Below are positions 33,037-42,218 of a stretch of DNA of 64,000 nt, one piece after another. Each line of letters opens with the position of its first letter. Position 1 is the stretch's first letter. The position numbers and the translations under genes are program-made. The stretch is from NCBI RefSeq assembly GCF_013407855.1, contig NZ_JACBZH010000001.1, positions 5,642,001 to 5,706,000 on the forward strand, read 5' to 3'. Under the pieces are notes generated by a model. That model was not told the origin of the DNA, ran no database searches, and saw only the letters and a list, made by a program, of their open reading frames with translations. Origin of the DNA: Actinopolymorpha rutila. GTDB lineage: Bacteria; Actinomycetota; Actinomycetes; Propionibacteriales; Actinopolymorphaceae.

Positions 33037-34773
33037 TCAGCGGGATCGGCGGATGAATTCGTAGGCGGCGTCGTACATGGCCCGAACCTCCGGGTCGGTG
33101 CTCTCGACCATGGCCTGGAAGGTGGTCCGCGTGCCCCAGTAGTAGCCCTTGATTGCCTTGTCGGCGCTGGTGGCTCGGTCGACCTCCAGGTAGTTCAGCC
33201 ACTTTTGCCGTGCACCGGCATCGGTGAGCGCGGCCTCGTCGATCTCGAGTTCCACCCCCTGCCCGCTCCACCGTGCGATCTCGGCGTTCAGTTCCAGTCG
33301 GGAGGTGTCCGTTGGGGACAAGATCCTGTCAAAGAAGTAGTTGGGCTGCATCATCGATGCGTCGAATCCGTAGTCTCTCCAGTACGCGAATCCGGCTGAC
33401 TGGAACCACGGGATCCAGTAGAAGCGCAGGTTCTCCGGTCGATCGTGCAGCAGGGCCGAGACCTTCTGGACCAGTGCGGAGTCGGACGAGCGCGGGGCGA
33501 TCTGCTCGCGCATCCAGTAGAAGCCGGCAAGTCGGAAGTTCCTGTGCCTGGCTGCGCGGAGGCGCTGCAGCGCCTGGTCGATGTACCAGTGCACGACGCG
33601 CAGTCTGTTGGCGGCCGAGACCTGCGCGCCGACCCTGGTCGGGTTGAGGTCGAGCTCTTCGCCGTTCAGTGAACCCCAGGGCCGGTCGAGGGTGGCCACC
33701 GGGTTCGGAATCGGCAGCACGAGCCGAATGGTCTGCCCGTCGTCGTCGAGGGTCTGACGCGCTGTGGCCACCGCCTGGTCGAGGGCGTCGATGTTGATGT
33801 CGGGCTCGAACAACCTGTCCAGCAGATCGTCCCAGCGTGGCTGGTCCGGGTAGCCGTCGAGCTCGGATCCGCCAGCCATCAGTAGTACGGTGTCCCACAT
33901 CCAGTCCGTGGAGACGCTGTCGCTATCGACGTGGGTAATCACCTCGCGAAGGTCCTCAGCACTCCATTTGCCGACCTCGCCGAGTTCTGACTGGGTCCAG
34001 TAGGTGTAGGCGAGGAACATGTTCTTGACCCCGCCGACCTGTCCTGTTCCCTGCCTGAGGAACTGCCCGGGGTCCTGCGAGTCGGGCTTCACGATCTCGC
34101 CCGTTGGCTCCCGCGTGCCAGGCTCGATTCCCTCGGTCCCGAGCACCTCGATCTCGTCGACGAACGCCCAGCCGTTGACGTCGAAATGCACCTGGACGTA
34201 GCGGGCATAGGTCGGCGCCACCTCGACACCCACCACGCGGTGCTCGTTCACCGTGCCCACATTGTCGCCCGGAGCCGTCCCGGCCAGACGCCAGGTCTTG
34301 CCGTCCATCGACAGTGCGACCCGTACCTGGTTCGGAAGGTAGACGGCCGCGCTCGGATAGAAGAGATAGTCGATCAGGACCTTTTGGACTGTACCAATCT
34401 TCCCCAGATCAATGGCGATCGTCCTGGTGTCCTGCCGCAGGTAGCCACGCCATCCTGCGTCGGTGAACTCGGTGCCGGAGTACTGCCCGTCGGTGAGCAG
34501 GTTCCCCGTCTCGGGGTAACTGGTCTCGTCGCCCTCACCGTCAGACAGATTCGGCCGACCCGCCGTCACTCCATAGGACGCACCAGCGGCAAGGTTGCGA
34601 AGCGTGCTTTCCGCGGCGGCCGGGACGGCGAGCGTCGAGGCGCCACCGAAAGCCGCGGCGGCCACGCCGGCTGCCGTGATGAACCGACGGCGAGACATCC
34701 GCCCCAGACTGACCAGGGCCGATGCGTCCTCGGCGTCGTCGCGCCCGCGGTCCGCCGTGCTCCGGGGATCCAT
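33037..34773 (-). CDS. DUF4855 protein with discoidin domain, Tat-exported
   Basis: 578 aa from ATG 34773. A Tat motif SRRRFITAAGVAAAAFGGA begins at ~residue 27 (the start could be the Met just before it). Residues ~60-215 form a discoidin-like sandwich (NLLTDGQYSG, AIDLGKIGTVQKVLIDY, PTYARYVQVHFDVNGWAFVD). The rest is DUF4855: MFLAYTYWTQSELGEVGKWS, STDWMWDTVLLM, FYWMREQIAP, LRFYWIPWFQSAGF, MMQPNYFFDR, GVELEIDEAALTD. DUF4855 proteins are secreted, TIM-barrel-like and suspected glycosidases. The neighbouring GxGYxYP gene and a second DUF4855 gene at 50900 support a polysaccharide role. Confidence 0.9.
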   Translation of the reverse strand: MDPRSTADRGRDDAEDASALVSLGRMSRRRFITAAGVAAAAFGGASTLAVPAAAESTLRNLAAGASYGVTAGRPNLSDGEGDETSYPETGNLLTDGQYSGTEFTDAGWRGYLRQDTRTIAIDLGKIGTVQKVLIDYLFYPSAAVYLPNQVRVALSMDGKTWRLAGTAPGDNVGTVNEHRVVGVEVAPTYARYVQVHFDVNGWAFVDEIEVLGTEGIEPGTREPTGEIVKPDSQDPGQFLRQGTGQVGGVKNMFLAYTYWTQSELGEVGKWSAEDLREVITHVDSDSVSTDWMWDTVLLMAGGSELDGYPDQPRWDDLLDRLFEPDINIDALDQAVATARQTLDDDGQTIRLVLPIPNPVATLDRPWGSLNGEELDLNPTRVGAQVSAANRLRVVHWYIDQALQRLRAARHRNFRLAGFYWMREQIAPRSSDSALVQKVSALLHDRPENLRFYWIPWFQSAGFAYWRDYGFDASMMQPNYFFDRILSPTDTSRLELNAEIARWSGQGVELEIDEAALTDAGARQKWLNYLEVDRATSADKAIKGYYWGTRTTFQAMVESTDPEVRAMYDAAYEFIRRSR

Positions 34774-34979
34774 AGTGGTCCTATCGTCGAAGCGACAATT
34801 GGTAGAGACCTATTTGCCGAAAGTTATCGCCCAACGACGGCTCGGTCAACAGCACGTCCGGCTCCGGAACGGCCAACCCAGTGCGCCATCTCCCGCTCGA
34901 ATCGACGATCGGGCGGGAGGGAATACCGCGAAATGGTAGGGGCTTGCGGTGGCATGTCTCCCAGTCGAAGCCGGGGCCG

Positions 34980-37736
34980 TCAGTGCTGCGGAGAGGAGAC
35001 GCCGACGCCGGATACGACGACCGTAACCCGATGAATCGTGATCGGCCCGGCGGAGGAGAAGATCCGGAAGTCCGTCGCGCCGTTCTCGCGACCTGCGAAT
35101 CGGGCGTCGTCGACGGTGAATGTAGCGGTCTTCCAGGTGCCGGTGTCGGCATTGGTCACCGTGCCAGCCGTGGTGTATGCGCCGCCCAGAGTGCCAGCGG
35201 GGTTGTTCGAGTCGTACTGCAGGACCCAGTCGTAGGTGTGCTCGTCGTAGTAGTCGACAGTGAAGGTGGCCTGGAACTGTCCGTCATTGGCGACGCTGTT
35301 GTCGACGCCGAAGTACACGTTGAGATCCGCAGGGACCACCTCGACCATCCGTCGACCTGTTTCACCGGCGACGGTGACCTCCTGGGTACGGCCATCGCCC
35401 GAGACCTCAACCTGGCTGAGGCCGTCGTCGACGTTGGCCGCAGCCAGGGTCGTGGAGATTGTTGCGCTGCCCGTCGCGGCGGAAGAGGTGCGTGTCTGGA
35501 ATCCGTAGCTGCGTGAGGCCCCGCCAACGGTCACGACAGCGGCGAGGTCGTGCCGCTCGCCGAGTGGAAGCCCTGCGGGGGCTTGCACATCGATCGTGAT
35601 CTGAGTTTGTCCTTCCGCATCGAGGTTGAACGGCACGGCGGCGGGGCTGGCCGTCCAACCGGATGGCGCGGTGATGGAGACCGAGCCTGTGGTCGCGGTC
35701 GGGCGGTAGCTGGTGAGCTCGAGGGTGACCGCTACGGACTGTCCGGGGACGACCGCCACGAAACTCGCCCCGACGGTTGCAATCACCTGGTCGTAGAGGT
35801 GCTGACGGAGTAGGGCGAAGAACGTCAGCGCGTCGACGAAGGCGACCTCGGCGTCAGGAAGCGAGGAGTGGATCCGGTCGGCGGCCTGCTTGTACCAGGT
35901 CGGTGACTGCAGGGTGTTGCGGTAGACGTGGAATTCCGGCAGGTACGGTGCTCGCGTGGTGTCGCCGGTGAGGATGCTCTCCAGCGACCCGTCCTGTGCG
36001 CCTTGCAGGTACGGCGTGGTGCCGATGACGCCGAGGGTGGGTCCGGACTGCTCGGCGAAACCGTTGGTGGAGAACCGCGCGTAGATCTGCCGGGCTTCCG
36101 CACTCATCGCGGGCGCGTTGCCGTCGATGACGAATCCCGTGACGGTGATGTCCCAGAGGTGGTAGTACCGGGAGCAGTGCCGTTGCCAGGCGGCGAGGCC
36201 CGACGGGAGGCCCGAGTACGGCCTTGGGGTCTCCAGCATGCTGGGGTTGAGATAGCCGGCACCCGAGTCGCCGGCAATGAATACGTCGTTGTCGGTCTGG
36301 GTGGCTCGGGTGTAGGTGAAGGCGGGGGCGATGCGGTCGGAGAGGTTGGGGTTGAAGGCCCAACTCAATGGAACCTCTCCTCGGTTCGGGTCGCGCCAGA
36401 ACCGTGGCACAGCGTGGTAGATCCAGGCCGCCGAGTCGTAGTCGGAGACGTAGAACATGACGTAGCGCTTCGGCACGACCGATCCGTCGGGAGCCACAAG
36501 ACCACGGTCTTGTAGTTGGCGCACGGTCGGTGCCGGGCGTTGCGGGTACGAGGGCTTCAGCGGCGTGTGCACGTATATCGATGCGTTCGCCATACCGCCG
36601 ACCTCACCCGGCGCGTCGGCGTCGAGGTAGGCGTTGTAGGCGGAGAAGAGCTCGGCGCTCTCCCACTCTGCACCGACGGGGTTGTGCGGAGCAGAGCCGT
36701 ATTTGTACTGCCAGGGGACGAAGCCGTGAACTGCCGTCATCTGGCCGCCGGTGCCGCGGTAGGCGGAGGCCAGGATCGCCTGCCAGGTCGCTCGGTCCGT
36801 GCCAGGGGGTTGAGTCGGGTCGTCCGAGGGCTGCTCGTCATCCCAGGGGCCGAGGTCGACGACGAAGCCCCTGCGTGCCACCAGATAGTCGTGGTTGGTG
36901 ACCATCGCCACCGGCAGCCCGAAGGTCGGGTTCGTGAGCCAGTAGGCGTCCAGGTAATAGCCGAGCTGTCCTGGATCGCAGCGCCTGGTGTCGAGATAGC
37001 GGACCTTCGCCCACATGTACGCGTCACATTTCGCGCTGCCCGTGCTCTGCAGCTTCGTGCCGGGGATCGTGCCAGCTCCGGTGAACAGGGGCGAACCGTT
37101 GGGTTGGAGCAGCCATCGTTGGACCGGAAGGTGCACGGTCGGGGTCGCCGGTGTCGTCACATAGCGCGAGTAGAGGGAGCCTGGGCTGGTGTCGTAGCGG
37201 ATGGCGACGAGATCCTCGACACCGGCCACCGTGGACGCCACATTGGACGTCGCCGCCACCCGCGGGTCCCACACCACCGCGCCATGCAGGTACGGGCGGA
37301 ACGTGCGCACAAGATCGTCCAGGTCGGCCGCGTTCCGCGTGGGCCGGCCCGTGAGGAACTGGCCCGGCTGCTGCAGATAGTTCAGCCAGAAACCGTCGAT
37401 GTCGGCGGCGCCGAAATCGTCATGGTAGGAGAACTTCACGTACAGCCGCGGTTCGTCCCGGTTCACGATCCCCTGCAGCGTCGCGACGAAATGCATCTCG
37501 TCGTACGCCGATCGGGCCTGCGCCTGGTCGGTGAGATCCAGCGAGTAGAGGTGTTGCATGTCGTAGATGACCAGCGTGCCTGATTCCGAGTCGGCCGCAC
37601 GGGCCTCGGCAGGGATCGACAGCCTTGTTCCGAGGCCGGCCATCGCAACGACGGCGCCGCCGTACTTGATGACGCCACGACGAGAGAGACGGTGTCGCTC
37701 GGCCCGATCGGCGTGATGCGGCGTCGACGCGTCCAT
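34980..37736 (-). CDS. GxGYxYP-family putative glycoside hydrolase, large form
   Basis: 918 aa with an AAAGGA site. Tat-like signal: RLSRRGVIKYGGAVVAMAGL. The GxGYxYP N-terminal domain begins VIYDMQHLYSLDLT; the family motif appears as GDSGAGYLNPS near residue 498, with Asn where the family name has Tyr. The core ends about residue 660 (EVAFVDALTFFALLRQHLYD). It is followed by a NEW3-like beta-sandwich (VPGQSVAVTLELTSYRP, GWTASPAAVPF) and a C-terminal carbohydrate-binding-like sandwich (NVYFGVDNSVAND, TATFTVDDARF). The family is predicted to be glycosidic but has no established reaction. It is encoded upstream of and co-directional with the DUF4855 gene (206-nt gap). Confidence 0.88.
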   Translation of the reverse strand: MDASTPHHADRAERHRLSRRGVIKYGGAVVAMAGLGTRLSIPAEARAADSESGTLVIYDMQHLYSLDLTDQAQARSAYDEMHFVATLQGIVNRDEPRLYVKFSYHDDFGAADIDGFWLNYLQQPGQFLTGRPTRNAADLDDLVRTFRPYLHGAVVWDPRVAATSNVASTVAGVEDLVAIRYDTSPGSLYSRYVTTPATPTVHLPVQRWLLQPNGSPLFTGAGTIPGTKLQSTGSAKCDAYMWAKVRYLDTRRCDPGQLGYYLDAYWLTNPTFGLPVAMVTNHDYLVARRGFVVDLGPWDDEQPSDDPTQPPGTDRATWQAILASAYRGTGGQMTAVHGFVPWQYKYGSAPHNPVGAEWESAELFSAYNAYLDADAPGEVGGMANASIYVHTPLKPSYPQRPAPTVRQLQDRGLVAPDGSVVPKRYVMFYVSDYDSAAWIYHAVPRFWRDPNRGEVPLSWAFNPNLSDRIAPAFTYTRATQTDNDVFIAGDSGAGYLNPSMLETPRPYSGLPSGLAAWQRHCSRYYHLWDITVTGFVIDGNAPAMSAEARQIYARFSTNGFAEQSGPTLGVIGTTPYLQGAQDGSLESILTGDTTRAPYLPEFHVYRNTLQSPTWYKQAADRIHSSLPDAEVAFVDALTFFALLRQHLYDQVIATVGASFVAVVPGQSVAVTLELTSYRPTATTGSVSITAPSGWTASPAAVPFNLDAEGQTQITIDVQAPAGLPLGERHDLAAVVTVGGASRSYGFQTRTSSAATGSATISTTLAAANVDDGLSQVEVSGDGRTQEVTVAGETGRRMVEVVPADLNVYFGVDNSVANDGQFQATFTVDYYDEHTYDWVLQYDSNNPAGTLGGAYTTAGTVTNADTGTWKTATFTVDDARFAGRENGATDFRIFSSAGPITIHRVTVVVSGVGVSSPQH

Positions 37737-37865
37737 GTGCCGTGTCCTTTCCGGTGGCCTACTTCAGGCCGGTGGGGGCGAACCTTGGACCAAGTGGCGC
37801 TGGAAGAACAGGAAGACGACGACCTACGCGTGGCGCAACCGGACATAGCGCTCAGCTACTGCAGC

Positions 37866-37982
37866 GTCCACCATCTGCACCACCTCAGCCCTGAACTGCG
37901 CCCTGAACTTCCGGCGCTTCTCGGACGTGAACGCCATCCTCTCCGGTCAGGAGTCCCTGTCCAAGATCAGTGGTACACCCCA
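37866..37982 (-). mobile_element. IS3-family remnant (left end and start of orfA)
   Basis: Read on the minus strand, TGGGGTGTACCACTGATCTT onward and the following GAGAAGCGCCGGAAGTTCAG match the left end and orfA start at 49107-49220. Similarity ends after GTGCAGATGGTG. Only the left ~115 bp is present. The surrounding 37740-37865 and 37983-38160 show no gene. Confidence 0.7.
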
Positions 37983-38167
37983 GCCTGAGCCAAGAGCGAG
38001 GCCGTGTGACCAGATGACTGGGATCGGTCAAGCCCGGGCCGCCGGCCGGTCGCGCCTACGGACTGTATCGCCGCCGGCAGCGTGCCAGGGTATGGCGTCA
38101 GATCCTGGCCGGCTGGACGTGGCGACCGGGTGGCGCCGATGAGCAGACGCTAACCGTCCCCGTTGTG

Positions 38168-38557
38168 TCAGAGGTCGTACGCCGTCGGATGGCTCGGCTG
38201 GTAGATCATGATGTCGTCGGCCCCAGGCACCTGCATCATCGTGGTGAGGCCGAAGCCGTAGTCCTCGATGCCGCCGCTGAACGCCGCCCCCTTCGACTCC
38301 AGCTCCGCCCTCGTGCGTTGCACGTCGTCGCAGATGAGCGAGACTGAGTGGTGTCTCGGGGAGGACCAGGACTCTCCGTCCGACTGCTTGCCAGCGGTGG
38401 GGTGTACCCCCAGCTCGCTCGAACCGGTCTTGAAGATCAGCCAGTCTTGGCCGGACTCCTCGTGCACCACGCTCGACCAGCCAAGCACGTCACGAAGAAA
38501 CGCCCGGGTGGCCGGAGCGTCGTCGGAGTAGATGAGCGTGTGGACACCGGTGATCAT
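38168..38557 (-). CDS. VOC-family (glyoxalase/bleomycin-resistance fold) protein
   Basis: 129 aa. Two beta-alpha-beta-beta-beta modules are visible: MITGVHTLIYSDDAPATRAF, LRDVLGWSSVVHEES, DWLIFKTGSSELGVHP, then HHSVSLICDDVQRTRAELES and GFGLTTMMQVPGADDIMIYQ. Metal-ligand positions H6, E and Y/E are plausible. It would be a small cytoplasmic dioxygenase, isomerase or resistance-type protein; the substrate cannot be told. It stands alone, with no operon partner. Confidence 0.88.
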   Translation of the reverse strand: MITGVHTLIYSDDAPATRAFLRDVLGWSSVVHEESGQDWLIFKTGSSELGVHPTAGKQSDGESWSSPRHHSVSLICDDVQRTRAELESKGAAFSGGIEDYGFGLTTMMQVPGADDIMIYQPSHPTAYDL

Positions 38558-38976
38558 GTCGCCAGCCTATGCACGTTGTTGTCAGCAGGAGTGGCGGTCA
38601 TAGACAGTAGCGCGAACCCAGGCCCCAGGTCGCACACCAGCTCACGCTTGGGGGTGTCGGTGTGTGGGTGAGCCATCGCAGGTGTACAGCTGTACGTGCA
38701 CGGCGGCGGGACCGGTCCTTGCCGCCAGGAGACGTGTGCCGTTCAGTAGGGGTTGTGGCTGGCCATTTGCTGTGCGTGGAGGTAGTTGATCGTGGCCCGT
38801 ACGTGGTTGTCGATCCGGGTTGAGCTGGTCGGCGGCAGAGGCATGGACCTGTGGCCTGTCGGCGAAGGGAGTACGTCGTCGCGGTGGCCGTTCCTTGTCG
38901 AGATGCCGGGCCGCGGCCTCGTCTTCAGTATCGTGGCGGCTGGCACGCTGTCCGGGCAGTCGATCGGAGGAACGGC
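38558..38976. other. Intergenic, upstream region of the mannonate-dehydratase-like gene
   Basis: About 420 bp without a credible gene; the in-frame extension of the next gene to 38851 is Arg-rich and lacks family homology. The strong CGGAGGAACGGC ribosome site immediately before 38977 supports the short start. Promoters for both divergent flanking genes should lie here. Confidence 0.4.
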
Positions 38977-39936
38977 ATGAAGATCTCGATGCAGCTGCGG
39001 TCCGACTTCACCGACGACGACCTGACGTTCGCCCGACAGCTCGGCGTCGACTACGTGAGCGTGAGCACGACAGGTGGCACGTACGACCTGTTCGCGACAG
39101 TCAAGGCACGCGTCGAAGCCGCCGGTCTCACGCTCGCCAACATCGGCAACACCCATGTGCACAACATGCCGGAGGTGACGCTCAACCTGCCGGGCCGGGA
39201 CGAGAAGATCGCGCAGTACAAGGAGTACCTCCGCTCGCTCGGACGGCTGGGCATCGACTACACGACGTACGCCCACATGGGCAACGGGATCTGGAGCTCG
39301 GCACGCGACTCGACACGGGGTGACGCCTCGGCCCGGCACGTCGACCTCGACACGGCACACGGCTACTGGGTCGGCGAGGAGTTCGTTCCACCGCTCACCC
39401 ATGGCCGTCGCTACTCCGAGGACGAGCTGTGGGACAACTACACGTACTTCATCCGCCAGGTCGCACCGGTCGCCGAAGAGGTCGGCGTCCGGATCGGCAT
39501 GCATCCCGACGACCCGCCGGCCGTCGAGCTCGGCGGCGTCCCGCGCTGCGTACTGGGGACATACGACGGATACGTACGCGCGCTTGAGATCGCGGACAGC
39601 CCGAACGTCGGGGTCTGTCTGTGCATGGGGACATGGCTCGAAGGCGGCGACCGGATGGGAAAGCCGGTTGCCGACGCGGCGCGAGCCTTCGCGGCTCTGG
39701 GCAAGCTGTGGAAGGTCCACTTCCGAAACGTGAGCGCGCCACTGCCGACGTTCACCGAGACCTTCGTCGACGACGGCTATGCGGACATGCGCACCCTGAT
39801 GCGTACGCTGGTGGCGCTCGACTTCGACGGCATCCTGATCGCGGACCACGTACCCCAGATGGTCGGCGACTCGCGTACTGGTTGGGCCTACAGCCTGGGC
39901 TACATCAAGGCACTGCGCGACATGGCCGTGAGCTGA
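38977..39936 (+). CDS. uxuA: Mannonate dehydratase-like TIM-barrel enzyme (UxuA family)
   Basis: 319 aa from ATG 38977, after CGGAGG. UxuA-type catalytic and metal-site blocks are all visible: YTTYAHMGNGIWSS, IGMHPDDPPAVELGGVPRCV, VCLCMGTWLEGG (Cys ligand), KVHFRNVSAP (His ligand), DDGYADMRTLM and LIADHVPQMVGD. In E. coli UxuA these coordinate Mn2+/Fe2+ and dehydrate D-mannonate to 2-keto-3-deoxygluconate in uronate catabolism. Numerous actinobacterial relatives are shorter, like this one, and are not tested. It lies among secreted polysaccharide-active genes, compatible with uronate-containing glycan use. Confidence 0.82.
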   Translation: MKISMQLRSDFTDDDLTFARQLGVDYVSVSTTGGTYDLFATVKARVEAAGLTLANIGNTHVHNMPEVTLNLPGRDEKIAQYKEYLRSLGRLGIDYTTYAHMGNGIWSSARDSTRGDASARHVDLDTAHGYWVGEEFVPPLTHGRRYSEDELWDNYTYFIRQVAPVAEEVGVRIGMHPDDPPAVELGGVPRCVLGTYDGYVRALEIADSPNVGVCLCMGTWLEGGDRMGKPVADAARAFAALGKLWKVHFRNVSAPLPTFTETFVDDGYADMRTLMRTLVALDFDGILIADHVPQMVGDSRTGWAYSLGYIKALRDMAVS

Positions 39937-40060
39937 GGGCAGCCGGCCAAGAAGACCCCACCGAACAGTCTGCCCGCGGCCGGCCACTGACCCGGCCACC
40001 CAGGGTCGCCCGACAGTTCAAGAGGCTCGCCAGGGCCGACTTTGCCGCTGCCTCCACGAT

Positions 40061-40089
40061 CGCCGGGCCGTCCGTTGGACGGCCCGGCG
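40061..40089. terminator. Strong bidirectional hairpin terminator
   Basis: Perfect 13-bp stem CGCCGGGCCGTCC / GGACGGCCCGGCG with a 3-nt loop, between the convergent mannonate-dehydratase-like gene and the DUF1330 gene (11 nt past the latter's stop). Confidence 0.8.
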
Positions 40090-40100
40090 ACCTTGTCCGG

Positions 40101-40445
40101 TCAGCCGACGACCAGCTTGGCGATGGTTTCCGCGGCCTGGTATCCCTGCGGCACGCCCTCGAGGAGCACGACCTGGGAGTCGGCGTGGTTGACTCGCAGT
40201 TCGAGGATGTCCTGATAGGCGGGTGAGGCGTACCAGTCCCGGGCTGCGGTGATTGATGGAAAGCCGATGATCACCAGGTCGGCTGACCACGGTCCCTCCA
40301 GGACCTCCGGGTGGGTGCCGTGCACGATCCATTCCCCACCGAAGGGCTCGAAGGTGGACTCGATGCGCTCCATGTAGCGTCTGATCTCGGGTCCGAAATC
40401 GACGCTGCGGAAGTGCCACACGGCGTACCCACGTCCCGTGCTCAT
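40101..40445 (-). CDS. DUF1330 family protein
   Basis: 114 aa. Dimeric alpha-beta-barrel signature: YAVWHFRSVDFGPEIRRYME, TFEPFGGEWIVHGTHPEVLE, GPWSADLVIIGFPSITAARD, WYASPAYQDILELRVNHADS. DUF1330 proteins are small cytoplasmic ferredoxin-like-fold proteins of unknown reaction. ATG 40445 overlaps the stop of the SnoaL-like gene (ATGA), so the two were one operon. Confidence 0.9.
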   Translation of the reverse strand: MSTGRGYAVWHFRSVDFGPEIRRYMERIESTFEPFGGEWIVHGTHPEVLEGPWSADLVIIGFPSITAARDWYASPAYQDILELRVNHADSQVVLLEGVPQGYQAAETIAKLVVG

Positions 40446-40768
40446 GCCGGCACCTTGTCGAGGAACCCGCGGACGTCCTGGATTCTGCCGTCCTCGTCGA
40501 GGACGATGACGTCGAAGCCGATGACCACCGGCTCCTCGCCGTCGGGTCCGAGCCCCCAGGAGAACCGGAGCTGCCGGTGGTGGGCATCCACCTCGGAGAC
40601 CCGGCTGAAAACGAAACCGGGGAACTGCGCCTGCACAGCGTCGATGAGGCCACTGATCGCGGCACGACCGCCGGCTTCCGCGAGCGGGTCAACGTAGGTC
40701 ACCTGAGGCGACCAGTGGCGGGCCAACAGGTCTTCGCGCTCGGCGCGCTCGGCGTTCCACGTGGCTAG
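40442..40768 (-). pseudogene. SnoaL/NTF2-like protein, 5' end lost to IS5 insertion
   Basis: The frame reads ATWNAERAEREDLLARHWSP, QVTYVDPLAEAGGRAAISGL, IDAVQAQFPGFVFSRVSEVD, HHRQLRFSWGLGPDGEEPVV and ends VRGFLDKVPA, a typical SnoaL-like polyketide-cyclase fold. About 15 N-terminal residues are missing because the IS5-type remnant begins just upstream (40770). A TTG at 40726 could start an even shorter form, so residual function is not excluded. The downstream DUF1330 gene overlaps it. Confidence 0.7.
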
Positions 40769-40769
40769 G

Positions 40770-40990
40770 TCGTGTCTCCTAAATCTGGTTGCGGTGGTTG
40801 AGGACGATGGCTGCGAGGGTGACGCCGCTGAGGTAGGTGATGGCGTACTTGTCGTAGCGGCTGGCGATGCCGCGCCATTGCTTGATACGTCCGAAGCCGC
40901 GTTCGACGGTGTTGCGGTTCTTGTACAGGTCGGCGTTGAAGGCTGGTGGCCGTCCGCCGTGTGAGCCCACCCCGGGACCGTCCGAGCGCA
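40770..40990 (-). mobile_element. IS5-family transposase, C-terminal fragment
   Basis: The minus frame ending at TAG 40779 reads GGRPPAFNADLYKNRNTVER, GFGRIKQWRGIASRYDKYAI, TYLSGVTLAAIVLNHRNQI, the well-known C-terminus of IS5/IS427-group transposases (catalytic Glu in NTVER). Upstream of ~40990 the similarity is lost, so only the 3' end remains. The junction at ~40769 interrupts the SnoaL-like gene. Confidence 0.8.
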
Positions 40991-40997
40991 TGCTCAC

Positions 40998-41450
40998 CCG
41001 GCTCGCCGTCGGGTTTCGCGTGCCATGTAGTCAGCTGTCGATGGTCAGGGCGAGCACGCCGCTGACATCGAGCATCTGGCGGGGGTTGGGCTCAGCCATG
41101 CTGCACGAGACTCCGAGGCAATCCAGTCCTGATCCTCGCGCCCGTGACCCACGCTGGGGGTGCGCTCGTTACGGATGTTGCCCCGACTCGCCAAGTGGGT
41201 GCCGTGCTTCTCAAGGCCCAGATGCTCGGTCATCTTTCGTTCAGAGCAGTCTCCAGAACCGTCTTGGCCGGCCACTGCGACTCTGCTGGTTGCAACAGGT
41301 ACCGGTGAACTTCTTATGACACTTCCTTGAACGTTGGCTGGTTGACGTCGAGAAACATGTGCTGCTTAAGCCGTGTGCATGAACGACCGGTGCCTATCAC
41401 ACGTGTCATTCGAGATGGCAACTTGGCGACACCGATGAGGGAGGTGCCGA
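40998..41450. other. Gene-free stretch after the IS5 remnant
   Basis: About 450 bp of mixed composition. Frames on either strand (for example minus 41045-41275) show no family motif or ribosome site. Probably residue of the mobile element and former intergenic DNA. Confidence 0.4.
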
Positions 41451-42035
41451 ATGGTGCCCATGCCCGGACGCAGGGTGTGGTTGCGAGTGCGGACAGCGTT
41501 GAGGTGGTGTCAACAGGTCTGGGGCCGGCACCGCTCCGAGAGCGCTGTCGGCCCGGCGCTGGCCCTTGCTGCTGGAGAGCGACTGCTGCTTCGTGCGAGT
41601 ACCGAGTGCGGTGCCGACATCGTTGCGAGCACACATGCGATGTACAGGCGAGACCGCGAGATGTGGACGCGGCTGGGTTGGGAGCGAATCGTCCGCATCG
41701 ACTGGGACTCTCGTCGGAGCACGATGTCGGTGACCGCTCTCACACCCGATGCGTCGGATCTGCCCAGCTGGCCGCGCCTATCGGTCTTCTGCATCCACCA
41801 CGCCAACAGGCTGCCAGCACTCGCGCGAGAACGTCTCGCGTCGACCACGCTCGCCCAGGGCCAGGTTGCGATCGACGCCCACCGCGGTGCACACATCATC
41901 GCTCGACGCGCGATCGGCGGTGAGGAAGTAGTATGGCTGGTCGCCGTTGAGAACGGACTGGATACTAGCGATCTGTCGATACGGACGGCCATCGATACCG
42001 CATTAGAAGGTTTCCGGTCTGCACACGGATTCTAG
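41451..42035 (+). CDS. Conserved actinobacterial hypothetical protein
   Basis: 194 aa. The core GPALALAAGERLLLRASTEC, ADIVASTHAMYRRDREMWTR, LGWERIVRIDWDSRRSTMSV resembles a PH-like actinobacterial family in which a conserved Arg/Trp strand reads 'w..i..a.wd....l.v'. The tail LARERLASTTLAQGQVAIDA, IIARRAIGGEEVVWLVAVEN, IRTAIDTALEGFRSAHGF fits the same family. There is no signal peptide. It is surrounded by debris but is itself uninterrupted. The start is uncertain; GTG codons slightly upstream are possible. Function unknown. Confidence 0.7.
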   Translation: MVPMPGRRVWLRVRTALRWCQQVWGRHRSESAVGPALALAAGERLLLRASTECGADIVASTHAMYRRDREMWTRLGWERIVRIDWDSRRSTMSVTALTPDASDLPSWPRLSVFCIHHANRLPALARERLASTTLAQGQVAIDAHRGAHIIARRAIGGEEVVWLVAVENGLDTSDLSIRTAIDTALEGFRSAHGF

Positions 42036-42218
42036 CCAGGGAGAGCCTGTGGTCGGCAATCTGAGGGTGGTGGGGCCGAGTCACCTGACGACACTCAGAC
42101 GCGTTTCCGCGCACTGACCCGGGCCCATTGGTCGATCATCAGCACGTCGGCTCGCGACACGGCGCGGGCTGCTGATGGCCCGGATTACCAGGACCATGGG
42201 TTCGAGGCGTTCCGCATC

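Noticed and set aside
38743..39999. 418-codon minus-strand frame
   Set aside because: Fully antisense to the mannonate-dehydratase-like gene, which has all catalytic motifs and a strong ribosome site.
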